Positions 47,506 through 58,048 of a DNA stretch of 64,000 nt are shown here, piece after piece; positions within the stretch are counted from its first letter, which is position 1; the number at the start of each line of letters is the position of its first letter. The position numbers and the translations under genes were made by a program. The notes beneath the pieces are model-generated. The model saw only the letters and a list, made by a program, of their open reading frames with translations, ran no database searches and was not told the origin of the DNA. Source of the DNA: Paragorgia papillata (Eukaryota > Cnidaria > Anthozoa > Scleralcyonacea > Coralliidae). The stretch spans positions 2,745,501-2,809,500 of the forward strand of contig JAWNZC010000470.1 of assembly GCA_035771165.1 (NCBI GenBank), written 5' to 3'.

Positions 47506-50500
47506 ACATGGAAATTTGTTTCATTTAATGCATGTTGCTGTGTGGAGCATCTTACCAACCCCCAACTACTGCATGTTATGATAATTTATGCTTATTTCCA
47601 CATAAGTGGGGGGACATACTGTAGTCTTACTCAAGTTTTGTTACAATAAGATTGGACAACAAAAAGTTTTGCTAAGTCTATGTAATCTTGACTTATGATG
47701 CCCCCCCCCCCCCCCCCCCCAATCCAAATGAGCCTTTATGGTACTGTTGAAACTTGGATAATATGCAAAACATGAAAATCAATGAATAAGCAATTAATTA
47801 GCACAAAATGCACTAGTCGTTGGGTTGGTAAGTTTGTTATATTTGTATTACAGCCACTGCTTGCAACTAAATATAGAGTTAAATTCAAAACAGTCATTTA
47901 ATTTACAGTGTGTAAATAAATGTTCAGCTAAACTTGCAAAAGCAGTGAATTTTCTGGCATAATATATAGCCCATGTTTAACAATGTTAGAACGAGTAGTA
48001 TAATGTCTATAGTGCTGTCTATAATACCAGACCCACACCATTCTGTTTTCCAATGGTCATTTACTTATTTCACCGCTTTGCTTACTCGCGCTACTCGAGG
48101 TTCTCGCTGTCGCACGTGCTTGATTACGGCTGTTATCATCGTGGGTTAAAAATGGAAAGACGCTCCTGACGAACAGCAGCGGTTTTGGCATGTAGAAGGA
48201 GTAATTTTCCTCCAATTTCTTCTTACAAGCATCACGTAGGCGAATATGCTCTTCCGATTGTGCTCACACCGAGACGAACCAATTCTTGATCTGATGTCGC
48301 TACAACGGTCCGCCGGTTCCATTCTTTGAGCTTGGAAACGGCCAAGCAAAGTTCCCCATGTCTAACGATTGTAGTATTTGCTCCATTTTAAAAAGAAAAA
48401 CACTGCCTAAAGCCCAGAAAACGCTGAACGCTAAACTTGCAAATTTCGAGGTAGGAAATGACACGAGCTCACACCTTTGATATGTATGTTGAAAACATGA
48501 AGTACATCCGGTAGTCCTGTACAAAACGCTGACCAAAAATACTGGCTCACCGAATATAAGCGTATAATGTTCGAAAGCACCGCGTATAATGTTCGAAGCA
48601 CCGCGTATAAATGTTGTAAAGCACCGCGTATAATGTTGAAACTTGAAAGCACCGCGTATAATGTTCGAAGCACCGCGTATAATGTTTCGAAGCACACCGC
48701 GTATAAATGTTCGAAGCACCGCGTATAATGTTGAAAGCACCGCGTATAATGATGAAACCACCGCGTATAAATGTTGAAAGCACCGCGTATAATGTTGAAA
48801 GCACCGCGTATAATGTTGAAAGCACCGCGTATAATGTTGAAAGCACCGCGTATAATGATAAAACCACCGCGTATAATGTTGAAAGCACCGCGTATAATGT
48901 TGAAAGCACCGCGTATAATGTTAAAAGCACCGCGTATAATGTTGAAAGCACCGCGTATAATGTTGAAAGCACCGCGTATAATGTTGAAAGCACCGCGTAT
49001 AATGATGAAAGCACCGCGTATAATGACAAAAGCACCGAATGAAATGAAGTTTGACCACTTAAGACAGCTATGGCTTTCCATATTATACTATACACTTAAT
49101 TATGTCTGATCCCTTGGGAAACAGTTTTGTTTTCCCTCGAGTCTCGATGTTTCCGGCCTGCGCTAAACGTCGCACAATAGACGAATTTAATTTAGACGAA
49201 TTTAATTGTCTGAATTTTATTCGACGAAACTGCGACGTATAACTCGATTAAATTCGACACACGAATTAAATTCGTCTCGGCAACTAAATTCGTCTGAGTC
49301 CGACGGATGATGCGACGATAATGCGTGTTCGAGTTTCACGACGAATTGTCGTCGCGTCTAATTAAATGTTTCTCTTCTGTCTGCGAAAAGTCGTTTTCAG
49401 GCTCCACGAGTCCAAGTAAAAACAATTAAATTCGACTGAAATTCGACGTTTAACTTGACGTCGCATTACCGACGAAGTTAATTCGAATTAAATTCGTCTG
49501 AATTAAATTCGTCTATTGTGCGACGTTTAGCGCAGGCCTCCCTCGACTTCGTCTCGGGAAACATCAAGACTCGGGAAAACAAAACTAGTCGAGGGAAACA
49601 TCGAGACTCGAGGGAAACATCGAGACTCGAGGGAAACATCGAGACTCGAGGGAAACATCGAGACTCGAGGGAAAACAAAACTAATTGTTATATACCAAAG
49701 ACTTTCGTTTGCCAAAGATGAAATCCTATTGATCAAATCATGGTCACGTATTGTTCAACAAACTCAATGTTTCTTTCTGCCCAGGGAAACATTGCACTGT
49801 TTCTCTCTGACGTCAACAACGAAGAAGGAAACAGTGCAATGTTTCCCTCTGACGTCAGCTTTAATCATGCGTTGTTCACGTGAATACACAATGATTATTG
49901 CATCAGATCAAGAACTTTGGACTTTTCGGAACATTTTGAAAACAACAGCTGTTTCGATCTTGTTTGGTATACGAAATAGTCTATTTTCCAAAGGAAAGAA
50001 TATCTATACATATCTTCAAAAGAAAATCTGGATAAATTTAAAGCTGTTCTTTGTACTTGTTGAGTCTGGTGTATTTGTTCAGTTGAATTGAAATACGTAT
50101 ACGAAGACAAAGTCAAAGTGTTTTGGTAAGTCTTTTTGCCTTTTACAAGTTTCGAAGTGTTTTGGCAGCGGTAGTGGTACTAGTGGAAGTGTGATCTGAA
50201 CCTCGCTATTGAAGCCTGAGGGACCGTAAAACTCGATGTTTCTCGAGGCAAAAGTAAACAAGCGTTTTGTTATATACCAAAGACTTTTAAAATACAAAAT
50301 ACCAAACTGACTCGAAACTTGTGAAAGGCAAAAAGACTTACCATAAATATAATTAAGCATGTCAAATATTGTTTTTACGTTCAGTAATGGTCGCAGGTCT
50401 CGAACTAAAACCAACTACGACTACACGACGAAAAAACGAACATTACACCAGTTTATTAACCACATTTACGGTAGCGGTAGTGGAAGTGTGATCTGAACCT

Positions 50501-53500
50501 CGCTAGTGTCACCCTCGGGTGACATTGAAGCCTTCGGGTCCGTAAAACTCGATGTTTCCCTCGGCGCCAGTCAACAAGTGTATACTGTTTCCCTCGGGAG
50601 CGGTATGGAACAACGGTCGCAAAAACGCGCTTGCAGGTTAATTGTGGCTGGTTATCCAACTTGTATCAAAATGTATTCGTCCAGCTTGCTCGTTTTTGTT
50701 TGTTTGTTTTTTACACAAATTTTTGAATTTCCCGTTTTCCGATTATGGTATAGGCCACTCTAACGACATTTCCCGGTACAGATTTCAAGCCCAGTCCTCC
50801 ACTGCCCGCATGCTTGAAAGAAATTATAAGAAACCAAAAAAACAACACCTCACCTGGAACTAGTTCCAAATGCCGTAAGAAGAGCTGCTCTCAACCCAAG
50901 CATAAACTTAAAAGGATTTTTACGTGTAATGACAAAATAGATTAAAGGGAGCACAATCAAAGCGTGAATAAGAAGACCTGAAATAACCGTGGCCATATAA
51001 AGACCAAGTTTTGTTAATACATCTCCAATATTCTCCATAGAAGCAACTTTACCAGCTATCAAACTACAAATTCCAATAGGGGAATACCTATAAAAAACAA
51101 AAGTTTGGACATTTAATGAGTTGCAGATATACTGGAAGGATTTAAAAAAAAATTTTATTGATAAAGTGTGATTTAAACACACCAACTCAACTCCAGCTTC
51201 GGGCTTCTATCTCTAAAAAAACGCCAGAGCTCCGGCGCACAACTCTAGCATATTACCAGCGTTTATTTGCTTCTCAGCTTTAAGGAAGATTGTAATTTTA
51301 AATATAGCCTTTGCCTTCTGCGAGGGGCGCTAGAATTAATTTCAAACTTGCGTTATTTCCATGAATTTCCGTGTATCAGAACCATAGAAATAATATACCT
51401 AGAATGCGGGCTCCTATCTCCTGTCAGTCAAAAAATTGTCGCCACAAAATGGCGGATTTATAAGGGCAAAAGGAACTCGCCCTAGGACTTTTTAACAGTT
51501 TTTTACACGGCCGCGGTTGATAACCGGTGTGGAGTGGACGATGGATGTATTTCAGCACTGAATTTCTTTGTTTTTTTCGCCGGGAAATTTACTGGATTAG
51601 TGAATTTAAAAATAAAGGCATGTGAAATGCAATATCCTTCGCCAAAACATTTCGAACATCAAACTCTGGATGTAGAAATGGCGACGATAGCGGCCTTTTA
51701 ATACGAATGTCGAATGGTTTTAGTGTTTTTACTGTTTTACATTATATATTTTAATGATTCCCACTTGCCAATCTGTATGTGATTTATACTGAATGTGGAG
51801 GATTAATCCAGGAGACAGTAAGTGTTTTGTTCTTTTTTATCCAATCTAATAGGGATTCTAGCTTGTGATTTTTCAAATATAAAATATGTTTATGCACCTG
51901 TCATACTTTTTATACATCAGTCTTTTCGACATCTATTTATATTGACATCTTAAATCCGTGTTTTTCTTAAAAGATTTTCTCCCTAGTTTCCATTACGTAT
52001 TGATTATTTTCTTTTCTTTTAAACGGGCTTCCTTTGATGCAGACAATTTCTGAGTTTCAAGTTTAGCACGAGCCCTATCTTTTTGTTGCTTTTTGTAATT
52101 GTGGTGAATTGATCGAAATATAATTTTGAACTTATAGTTTTTAGTACGTTTAAAACAAAGCAAGTAGTCTTGCAAATTGTTTTTATTTATGCTAAATGTG
52201 TTATGTGGCTGATTTGTTGTCATGCATGTATCCAATTTATCCCTGAAACGTCCCTCCAATTCTTTATTTTGAGAGGCGATCATTGTTGTATATATATCCC
52301 ACCCCTTGCAAAATTAAAAATGGCGGATTTATAAGGGCAAAATAAATTTAATTTGGACACCTGTCACGTGACAGAGCACGCATTCTAGGTATATTATTTC
52401 AGGGATTATTTCTATGATCAGAACGCGTCCTAGGGGTCTACATTGATAGCCATCTCACCTGGTCTACACATATTGAAGAACTACGCCGAAAGCTGATCAA
52501 GAGAATATCTGTGTTGGCTGGCAAGAGTTAGAAAATACCTTCCAACTCACTGCCGATTATTGCTGTTCAATGCAAGCATCAAGCCATGCATTGTTTGAAT
52601 ATTGCTGCACTGTTTGGAGCAATTGCAGTCAAAGCCATCTAGATGACCTTTTTAAGTTACAAAAACGCTGTGCTCGTCTAATTTTGGACAGTCGATATGA
52701 AGCAAGGTCATTTGAAAATTTTCAAAAACTTCAGTGGCCTACCGATTGACAAGATTTTCCTAATATAAAAAATCTGTCTCCTACGTAAAGTTATTGATGG
52801 CCGAGCTCCAGGGTACCTAATTAATAAATTAGAATCTTTTCGTTTCCAACATGATGTAGTTATAGAACTAAATCTAAAACTGATTACCTCTTCCAAAGCC
52901 ATGGACTGACTCATTAAAGAGAACTTTTTTTCATTCATGCGCTATTAAAATATGGAATACTTTGGGAACAGTACAGGGTGACTATTTTCGTCTTATGAAA
53001 GCTAAACTGGTTAAATATTTTTTCTTAAAATATACTGTTGACAATTTTAGAGTTCATAGACTATACTAAATTAAATTAGTTTTTATAATAATCTTATATG
53101 TTATGTTATGTTATGTTATGTTAATGTAATTACTAGTTGTTATTGGTATGCTTATATGCTATTTATTCTATTTTTTATTTAAATTTGTTCTATTTAGTTT
53201 TAATTAAAACTAGAGGGCCACTAGGGAGAAAACATTTTTGTAATTAGTGTCACCCTCTTTAAATAAAGTTTATTGTATTGCATTGCATTGCATTGCATTG
53301 CATTGCATTGTATTGTATTGCATTGCATTGCATTGTATTGTATTGTATTGTATTGTATTGTATTGTATTGTATTGTATTGTATTGTATTGTATTGTATTG
53401 TATTGTATTGTATTGTATTGTATTTTATTGTATTTTATTGTATTGTATGCTTGTCCTATAAACTGGAAAATTTTCAACCATCATGTAAATATTTTATTGA

Positions 53501-56480
53501 CTTTTTGAACAAACCATTTTCTGCATATTTTACTCTGACCCTTCTGTATATTAAATCTTTAAGTCAATTACATATTCTTATATCAATGTATCCCTTTTCG
53601 ACTAAGGAACACTTAAAAAATCAAATTACTTTTAAAAGAATAATGATGTTCATAGAGAAGACATATCAATTTTTAAAATCATTTGAATTTTATGCACGTA
53701 TATTTGTGTCACCCGGTATATAATATTAAGGGGGTGATTACATGGACCAGGCTGGCCCGGTTAACCAGGCTGAGTTTACGAAACGATTACATGGAATTAT
53801 CAAGTAAATAAGGACAAAGTTACGTTATAGTTTTACTTCAGTTTTACACTAATTAGTGTTATTATTTATGTCGACGCAATCTTTTGTAAGCACATCGTTA
53901 ATAAAAAGATTGTTATAGTCTTAGTTAACCCACGAAGACGCCTTCACGAAGACTAATTAATTTATTAAGTCTTCGCTATGATCACGAAACACACGAACAA
54001 CGTTTTGAATAATGTTCTATTTAAGTTCCTTTCAGCAATATTTATTCACACATTCAAGTAAACGAGCGCGTATCGAAGCGAGTTCAACAGGTTTTCAGCC
54101 CGCTTTTGCCTGGACGAAACGATTACACGGACATTTTCATCCCGGTTAACTGGGCTAGCCCGTTTGCCATGTAATCGAAACGTTGAAAAAACATACAACA
54201 ATTTATATAGGACGCGGACTAGCCCCGCCCGGTTATCACCCCCTAAAATATATACATGTAAAATACACGAGTGGAAAAATGTAAAATTCAATATAAATGG
54301 AGCTCACCAAATAATCAATGTCACAAGTTTCATAATGATCTCAAGCAGAATAGTAAAAAATATCGTCATAGGTCTCCCAGTGTCTCCCATTCCACTGAGG
54401 ATTGCACCAAAAGCAACAGAAAATACTACAATTCCAAGGACATTCATTTTAGACGACTGCTCTAAACCATCATAATGGAATTTTGTTTCGGTTTTGATAA
54501 TATTTACTCGAGCTTCCTTCATCATAGAATTGACGCTCCATGGATCTATCATATTCGATTCTAGAAACGAAGACATGTTTGATGCAGAAGACGTAATCTC
54601 AGTTATGGACTTGTTAACAAAATATACTTTTTCGTTGATTTCTTTGTATTTTGTCTGTACCTGATGATAAGAAGAATAATTATCATTATCGATAATGTAA
54701 TCAAAATGAGAATAAGAATGAGAACGAGAATGAAAATGAGAATGAGAATAATGAGAACGAGAATGAAGATGAAAATGAGAATGAGAATAATGAGAATGAA
54801 GATGAGAATGAGAATAATGAGAATGAAGATAAAAACGAGAATGAGAATAATGAGAATGAGAATGAAGATGAAAACGAGAATGAGAATAATGAGAATGAGA
54901 ATGAAGATGAAAATGAGAATGAGAATAATGAGAATGAAGATGAAAATGAGAATGAGAATAATGAGAATGAAGATGAAAATGAGAATGAGAATAATGAGAA
55001 TGAAGATGAAAATGAGAATGAGAATAATGAGAATGAAGATGAAAACGAGAATGAGAATAATGAGAATGAGAATGAAGATGAAAACGAGAATGAGAATAAT
55101 GAGAATGAAGATGAGAATGAGAATAATGAGAATGAAGATGAAAATGAGAATGAGAATAATGAGAATGAAGATGAAAACGAGAATGAGAATAATGAGAATG
55201 AAGATGAAAATGAGAATAATGAGAATGAAGATGAAAATGAGAATGAGAATAATGAGAATGAGAACGAGAATGAGAATAAGAATAAGAATGACAATGAGAA
55301 TAAGAATGAGAATAATAAGAATGAGAACGAGAATGAGAATGAGAATAAGAATGAGAATGAGAACGAGAACGAGAATAAGAATGAGAATGAGAATAAGAAT
55401 GAGAATGGAGATGAAAATGAGAATGAGAATAAGAATGAGAACGAGAATGAAGATGAGAATGAGAATGAGAATGAGAACGAGAACGAGAACGAGAATGAGA
55501 ATGAGAACGAGAATGAGAATAAGAATGAGAATGAGAATGAGAATGAGAATAAGAATGAGAATGAGAACGAGAATGAGAATGAGAATAAGAATGAGAATGA
55601 GAATAAGAATGAGAATGAGAATGAGAATGGAGATGAAAATGAGAATGAGAATAAGAATGAGAACGAGAATGAGAATAAGAATGAGAACGAGAATGAAGAT
55701 GAGAATGAGAATAAGAATGAGAATGAGAACGAGAACGAGAATGAGAATAAGAATGAGAACGAGAATGAGAATAAAAATGAGAATGAGAATGAGAATGAAG
55801 ATGAAGATGAAAATGAGAATGAGAACGAGAAGGAGAATAAGAATGAGAACGAGAATGAAGATGAGAATGAGAATAAGAATGAGAATGAGGATAAGAATGA
55901 GAATAAGAATGAGAATAAAAATGAGAATGAGAACGAAAATGAGAACGAGAACGAAAAGGAAAACTGTAACGAAAACGAAAGGTAAAGGTAAAGAAAAAGG
56001 AGAATGAGAATGAAAATGAAAATGAGAACGGGAATGATAACACTGGCAATGCGAAATTTTGACTAAATTCAACCAAAATTTAATGGATTGGTTGTTGGTC
56101 TATGGCCAACCCTCTGCAAACTTTCATGAAAATTGGTGCAATAGTTTTGAGATATCCTGGCGACAGACAGACAAACAAACAAACAAACAAACAAACAAAC
56201 AAACAGACAGACAAGACAAACAGGCGGAGGTAATAATAACAATAACTATGATAATATTAATGACAATAATATAATATAATATAATATAATATAATATAAT
56301 ATAATATAATAATAATAATAATAATAATTAATAATAAATAATAAATAATAATAACAACAATAACAACAACAACAACAACAACAAATGTAACAGGTGACTT
56401 ATAACACAACGTAAAGTTTTATAACACAACGACTTACAGAAACAAATGCCGACGCAACGAGATTGTCAGGAAAGCAATTC
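40999..56480 (-). CDS. Excitatory amino acid transporter (SLC1/EAAT family), gene 2, partial: exons 2-7, first coding exon not in window
   Basis: Second EAAT, convergent with gene 1. Coding exons in transcript order: 56438-56480, 54308-54660, 50854-51087, 44848-45042, 42140-42274, 40999-41209 (1171 nt, 389 whole residues plus stop). Intron phases equal those of gene 1 throughout. Seen: [32 protein letters not shown], and DRVRTTVNV, which has the acidic-substrate Asp-Arg-Thr-Asn set. NKS and NMS sequons sit in the TM4 loop. The tail is proline- and acid-rich and ends SETCF, a class I PDZ ligand shape. The region homologous to gene 1 residues 1-146 (TM1-TM3) is absent up to 64000, so the gene is either cut by the window edge or has lost its first exon. 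Exons 4-7 look intact, with no frameshift or stop. Confidence 0.93.
41597..41830 (+). repeat. tRNA-derived SINE-like repeat in EAAT gene 2 intron 6
   Basis: GTTGCTCAGCGTCC, GGCTGGCATTCG and GGTTGTGGGTTCGAGTCCCG look like a tRNA with a deleted D loop and an intact B box. The following GAGCTCAGAGTTTTTCTCTG and CAGCTTGTACA are shared with 11282-11345. Confidence 0.6.
42140..42274 (-). CDS. EAAT gene 2, exon 6 (HP2)
   Basis: 135 nt encoding [24 protein letters not shown] and LIVAVDWF. Acceptor TTTTAAAG, donor GTAAGT. This exon was found by reading the minus strand; it is too short to stand out as an open frame. Confidence 0.93.
42305..42560. mobile_element. MITE copy with AAGTTTGTCTCATTTGAAAG ends
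   Basis: AATTAAGTTTGTCTCATTTG and CAAATGAGACAAACTTAATT form an immediate hairpin at about 42335-42400. Related sequence at 41690-41830, 44640-44740 and 56690-56835, often with AGACAGCATGC or GACGTCA nearby. All four lie in gene 2 introns. Confidence 0.65.
42765..43280 (+). pseudogene. LINE C-terminal remnant (CR1/L2-like) in gene 2 intron 5
   Basis: Forward translation with breaks gives [38 protein letters not shown] and [11 protein letters not shown], the thumb/C-terminal segment of chicken-repeat-like LINEs. Later LTDLNFQKC and KTLKNFY stretches follow in other frames. Several stops. Confidence 0.8.
43990..44345 (-). repeat. Dispersed repeat copy 2 (CAGGTGGTCTTGGCAATT family)
   Basis: Minus-strand GTCAGACAACCCATTTTGCA and AATTATGCTAATTTT. 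The CAGCAGGTGGTCTTGGCAAT block is nearby; partner at 25960-26290. Confidence 0.65.
44848..45042 (-). CDS. EAAT gene 2, exon 5 (HP1, TM7)
   Basis: 195 nt, one codon shorter than gene 1. Encodes [33 protein letters not shown] and IFIAQLNN. Acceptor TGTTCTTCAG, donor GTAAGT. Confidence 0.95.
46376..48149. other. Core of the foldback element: C-rich low-complexity DNA
   Basis: 46650-47040 is rich in CCCCACCCCC and CTAACCC variants, and C-runs occur at 47467-47503 (about 37 C) and 47701-47720 (20 C). No open frame of note. Confidence 0.7.
48557..49040. repeat. 21-bp minisatellite, ~24 units
   Basis: The unit CGCGTATAATGTTGAAAGCA (plus C) repeats head to tail. The rightmost 15 or so units are nearly identical and those to the left vary (TTCGAA, ATAAATG). 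As 21 is divisible by 3, every frame can stay open on both strands, giving periodic 7-residue artefacts. Confidence 0.95.
49155..49538. mobile_element. MITE with AAACGTCGCACAATAG termini
   Basis: GGCCTGCGCTAAACGTCGCA and TGCGACGTTTAGCGCAGGCC are perfectly inverted; the interior is full of GACGAATTTAATT/AATTAAATTCGTC. TCC on both sides may be a 3-bp duplication. Confidence 0.88.
49585..49675. repeat. 19-bp minisatellite
   Basis: TCGAGGGAAACATCGAGAC repeated about five times. Confidence 0.85.
49680..50600. mobile_element. MITE copy 2, GTTATATACCAAAGACTTT family, in gene 2 intron 4
   Basis: Same family as 27060-27785: GTTATATACCAAAGACTTTC, GTTGTTCACGTGAATACACA and GTGTATTTGTTCAGTTGAAT. A second GTTATATACCAAAGACTTTT at 50270 and GAACCTCGCTA duplicated at 50200 and 50494 indicate internal rearrangement. 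Confidence 0.7.
50854..51087 (-). CDS. EAAT gene 2, exon 4
   Basis: 234 nt: (W)[13 protein letters not shown], a TM helix ([20 protein letters not shown]), [17 protein letters not shown]. Acceptor TTTTTTATAG, donor GTGAGG. Confidence 0.95.
51365..52435. mobile_element. Putative 1.07-kb element with inverted ends in gene 2 intron 3
   Basis: CATAGAAATAATATACCTAG at 51384 and CTAGGTATATTATTTC at 52386 are inverted. AAAATGGCGGATTTATAAGG occurs in direct orientation at 51447 and 52317. It adjoins the LINE remnant. Confidence 0.55.
52436..53450 (+). pseudogene. LINE 3' end with (TATTG)n tail, gene 2 intron 3
   Basis: Translation with breaks: [20 protein letters not shown], then [17 protein letters not shown] and KLESFRF, typical of the end of a CR1/L2-like ORF2. 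An AATAAAGTTTATTG end passes straight into a TATTG/CATTG pentamer tract (53271-53448). The tail unit equals the last bases of the element, as expected from slippage in target-primed reverse transcription. Confidence 0.82.
53726..54246. mobile_element. MITE with AGGGGGTGAT termini
   Basis: AGGGGGTGATTACATGGACC and CCCGGTTATCACCCCCT are inverted, with inner CCCGGTTAACC/GGTTAACTGGGCTAGCCC pairs. It ends 62 bp from the donor of gene 2 exon 3. Related to 60374-60596. Confidence 0.75.
54308..54660 (-). CDS. EAAT gene 2, exon 3 (TM4 loop to TM5)
   Basis: Encodes [18 protein letters not shown], then [29 protein letters not shown] and [15 protein letters not shown](W). The acceptor is ATCATCAG; an alternative AG six bases further in would drop only Val-Gln. 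Donor GTGAGC. The reading frame stays open for about 1.4 kb upstream through the intronic GA-rich satellite. Confidence 0.92.
54700..56035. repeat. GAGAAT-type satellite in EAAT gene 2 intron 2
   Basis: About 1.33 kb of hexamers GAGAAT, AAGAAT, GAGAAC, GAAGAT. From about 54750 to 55270 these form a 33-bp higher unit (GAGAATGAGAATAATGAG, then AATGAAGATGAAAAT). Further on simple GAGAAT/AAGAAT alternation dominates. On the gene's sense strand it is a pyrimidine-rich tract ending about 40 nt from the exon 3 acceptor. Confidence 0.96.
56165..56385. repeat. Cluster of microsatellites: (CAAA)n, (ATAAT)n, (AAC)n
   Basis: CAAACAAACAAAC at 56170-56204, ATAATATAAT at 56265-56310, and AAT/AAC triplets to 56385, ending just before exon 2. 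Confidence 0.9.
56438..56480 (-). CDS. EAAT gene 2, micro-exon 2
   Basis: 43 nt encoding (R)[14 protein letters not shown], with acceptor TTTATATAG at 56481-56489 and donor GTAAGT. It begins in phase 2, so an upstream exon ending ..AG is required. Confidence 0.9.
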
Positions 56481-56689
56481 CTATATAAAACAAACACATA
56501 AGTGACTAAACGTAAAGAGAATACTTGGCGATGGGCTCTGACGTCAGGAGCAGGGTACAGTATTTTTACACAAAGCAACATCAGTTATGGAATGTTCAGT
56601 GTCACAAGGTGTTTTTATGTGCACAGTTTCAAGTGATTCCGTTGAACAAATTTAGAGATATAACTAATTTTGCTATGACCCTGCTCCTG

Positions 56690-56835
56690 ACGTCAGAGAC
56701 CATCTCATTTAATATTAAACAAATTGAAATATCTTGAAAACGAAGAAAGATACAAAAAAATTGTAAAAGAACTTCTATTACAATTTCATGAGTTCTTTCA
56801 AATTAGACAAACTTAATTTTTGTTGCCAATGTCCT
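56690..56835 (-). mobile_element. MITE fragment (AAGTTTGTCTCATTTGAAAG family)
   Basis: TTTCAAATTAGACAAACTTA and TTGTTGCCAATGTCCTTTAA match the family centred at 42305-42560. Confidence 0.6.
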
Positions 56836-57232
56836 TTAAACGTAAAACAAGAATGAAACTCAACCCTTTTAATATTGAAAGTATACATACACAAAACCCT
56901 AAGCCTAAGACAAAACAAAATTCAAAAGAATTCAAAAGCAAGTTGAAAGAATTTGACGTCAGTGGCGGAAAATAGCAACAGAGCGTTTCAACTTGACGTG
57001 ATCATAAAGTGGCCATGGATATTGATATCGTGTTCTTTGTTGTTCTTCTATTTTTTCCTCTACTCACAAATAGTTTCTACAATTTATACATAATGTTTAA
57101 GGGATATTAGTATCTTGCTGAAAGTTTGCAGAAGAAAATTTCAACCTATATTTTAACTCATATACATATTGGACGACTAGAACAGTCTGAACTATCTCCA
57201 GATTCGATCGACCGTTAGTTGTGACTATGAAG

Positions 57233-57300
57233 CAGATCAGACGTTGTCAGGCGCTTCCGTCAAGGGAATGGAGTGACGGAAGCGCCGCACAACGTCTGCT
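57233..57300. repeat. Strong hairpin
   Basis: CAGACGTTGTCAGGCGCTTC and GAAGCGCCGCACAACGTCTG pair almost perfectly around a short AT loop. Confidence 0.8.
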
Positions 57301-57599
57301 TAATAGGAGGCTAATTTGTGACGTGTGCTTAATGTGCTTGTTCACCAAATATCGGTGTTCTCAAGTTCTCGTGTTTTTTTTTTTTACGTTACGCACTGTT
57401 GTGTACATACATGTACGTGGAACATTTTTGGGGCAAAACCTGGAATATATAACTTTGCCGTTATGACTCATGAATCTGTCCAGTAGTGGAAGAAAAAATC
57501 AAATCAAACTATATTCATCGTAATTATTTTTTTCAAGCTTCTTTGAGAGGAGGTTATTTCAAATAAGTACATGCAAAAAGTCTGATTCTCGTTTATTTA

Positions 57600-57740
57600 T
57601 TAACTGATTTGGAGGGGGGGGGGGGGTCTTAATAGAGAGGGGGGCTTAATTATTTTCTGCTTCTAGAAGGGGCTTATCAGAAGGGGGGACTTAAAAGAGA
57701 GTGGGAGGGTTAGCTCTAGGAGCCCTTATATATAGAAAAA
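57600..57740. repeat. G-run repeat (GGGGGG-CTTAAT)
   Basis: Four G-rich blocks interleaved with CTTAATAGAG, CTTATCAG and CTTAAAAGAG. A degenerate short tandem array. Confidence 0.55.
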
Positions 57741-57949
57741 CTAGTTTTAAAATCTGTACCGTAATCTAGTCATGTATCAAGCAAAATTTGGATGTTACCC
57801 GCTATATTTATCCAAACGGCATGCAAACCGCGCTCGCTTTCTTTTAGCTATTCTATTATTTACATAAAGTAAAGTTTGAAACTGCGCCTGTTGCATGCAT
57901 GAAAATTTATTAACTCAAATTTTACTAATGCAATCCTTCCGTATATCAT

Positions 57950-58048
57950 TTTGTAATTATTGTTATATTTTGAGGGCCGTATGTTAGATAACCTTTTTGG
58001 TTAATACGTCTTTTCCCTCGTGAAATAAAGTTTTATTCTATTCTATTC
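57950..58048 (+). mobile_element. LINE 3' end with (TATTC)n tail
   Basis: CCCTCGTGAAATAAAGTTTT leads into TATTCTATTCTATTC. Same architecture as 52436-53450 with a different pentamer. Confidence 0.55.

Larger units (their letters stand above)
45723..49090. mobile_element. Foldback-type element with 21-bp tandem repeats in its arms
   Basis: The outer ends CCATAGCTGTCTTAA (45728) and TTAAGACAGCTATGG (49070) are inverted. Next come 21-bp repeats (about 4 decayed copies left, about 24 right), then a 430-bp inverted unique arm (45940-46375 and 48150-48560), around a 1.75-kb core. Long inverted repeats built of short tandem repeats are the hallmark of Drosophila FB and sea urchin TU elements. No transposase. 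It lies in gene 2 intron 4. Confidence 0.8.

Noticed and set aside
48431..49109. Periodic 7-residue repeat proteins on both strands
   Set aside because: Artefact of a 21-bp minisatellite inside a foldback element.
53247..53723. Cys-Ile-Val-Leu repeat frames
   Set aside because: Translations of the TATTG/CATTG pentamer tail of a LINE.
54304..56076. 590-residue and 489-residue minus-strand frames and a 447-residue plus-strand frame, Ser-His, Ile-Leu and Arg-Met rich
   Set aside because: They are translations of hexamer/33-bp repeats whose length is divisible by three. Only the last ~118 codons on the minus strand (exon 3) are real coding sequence.
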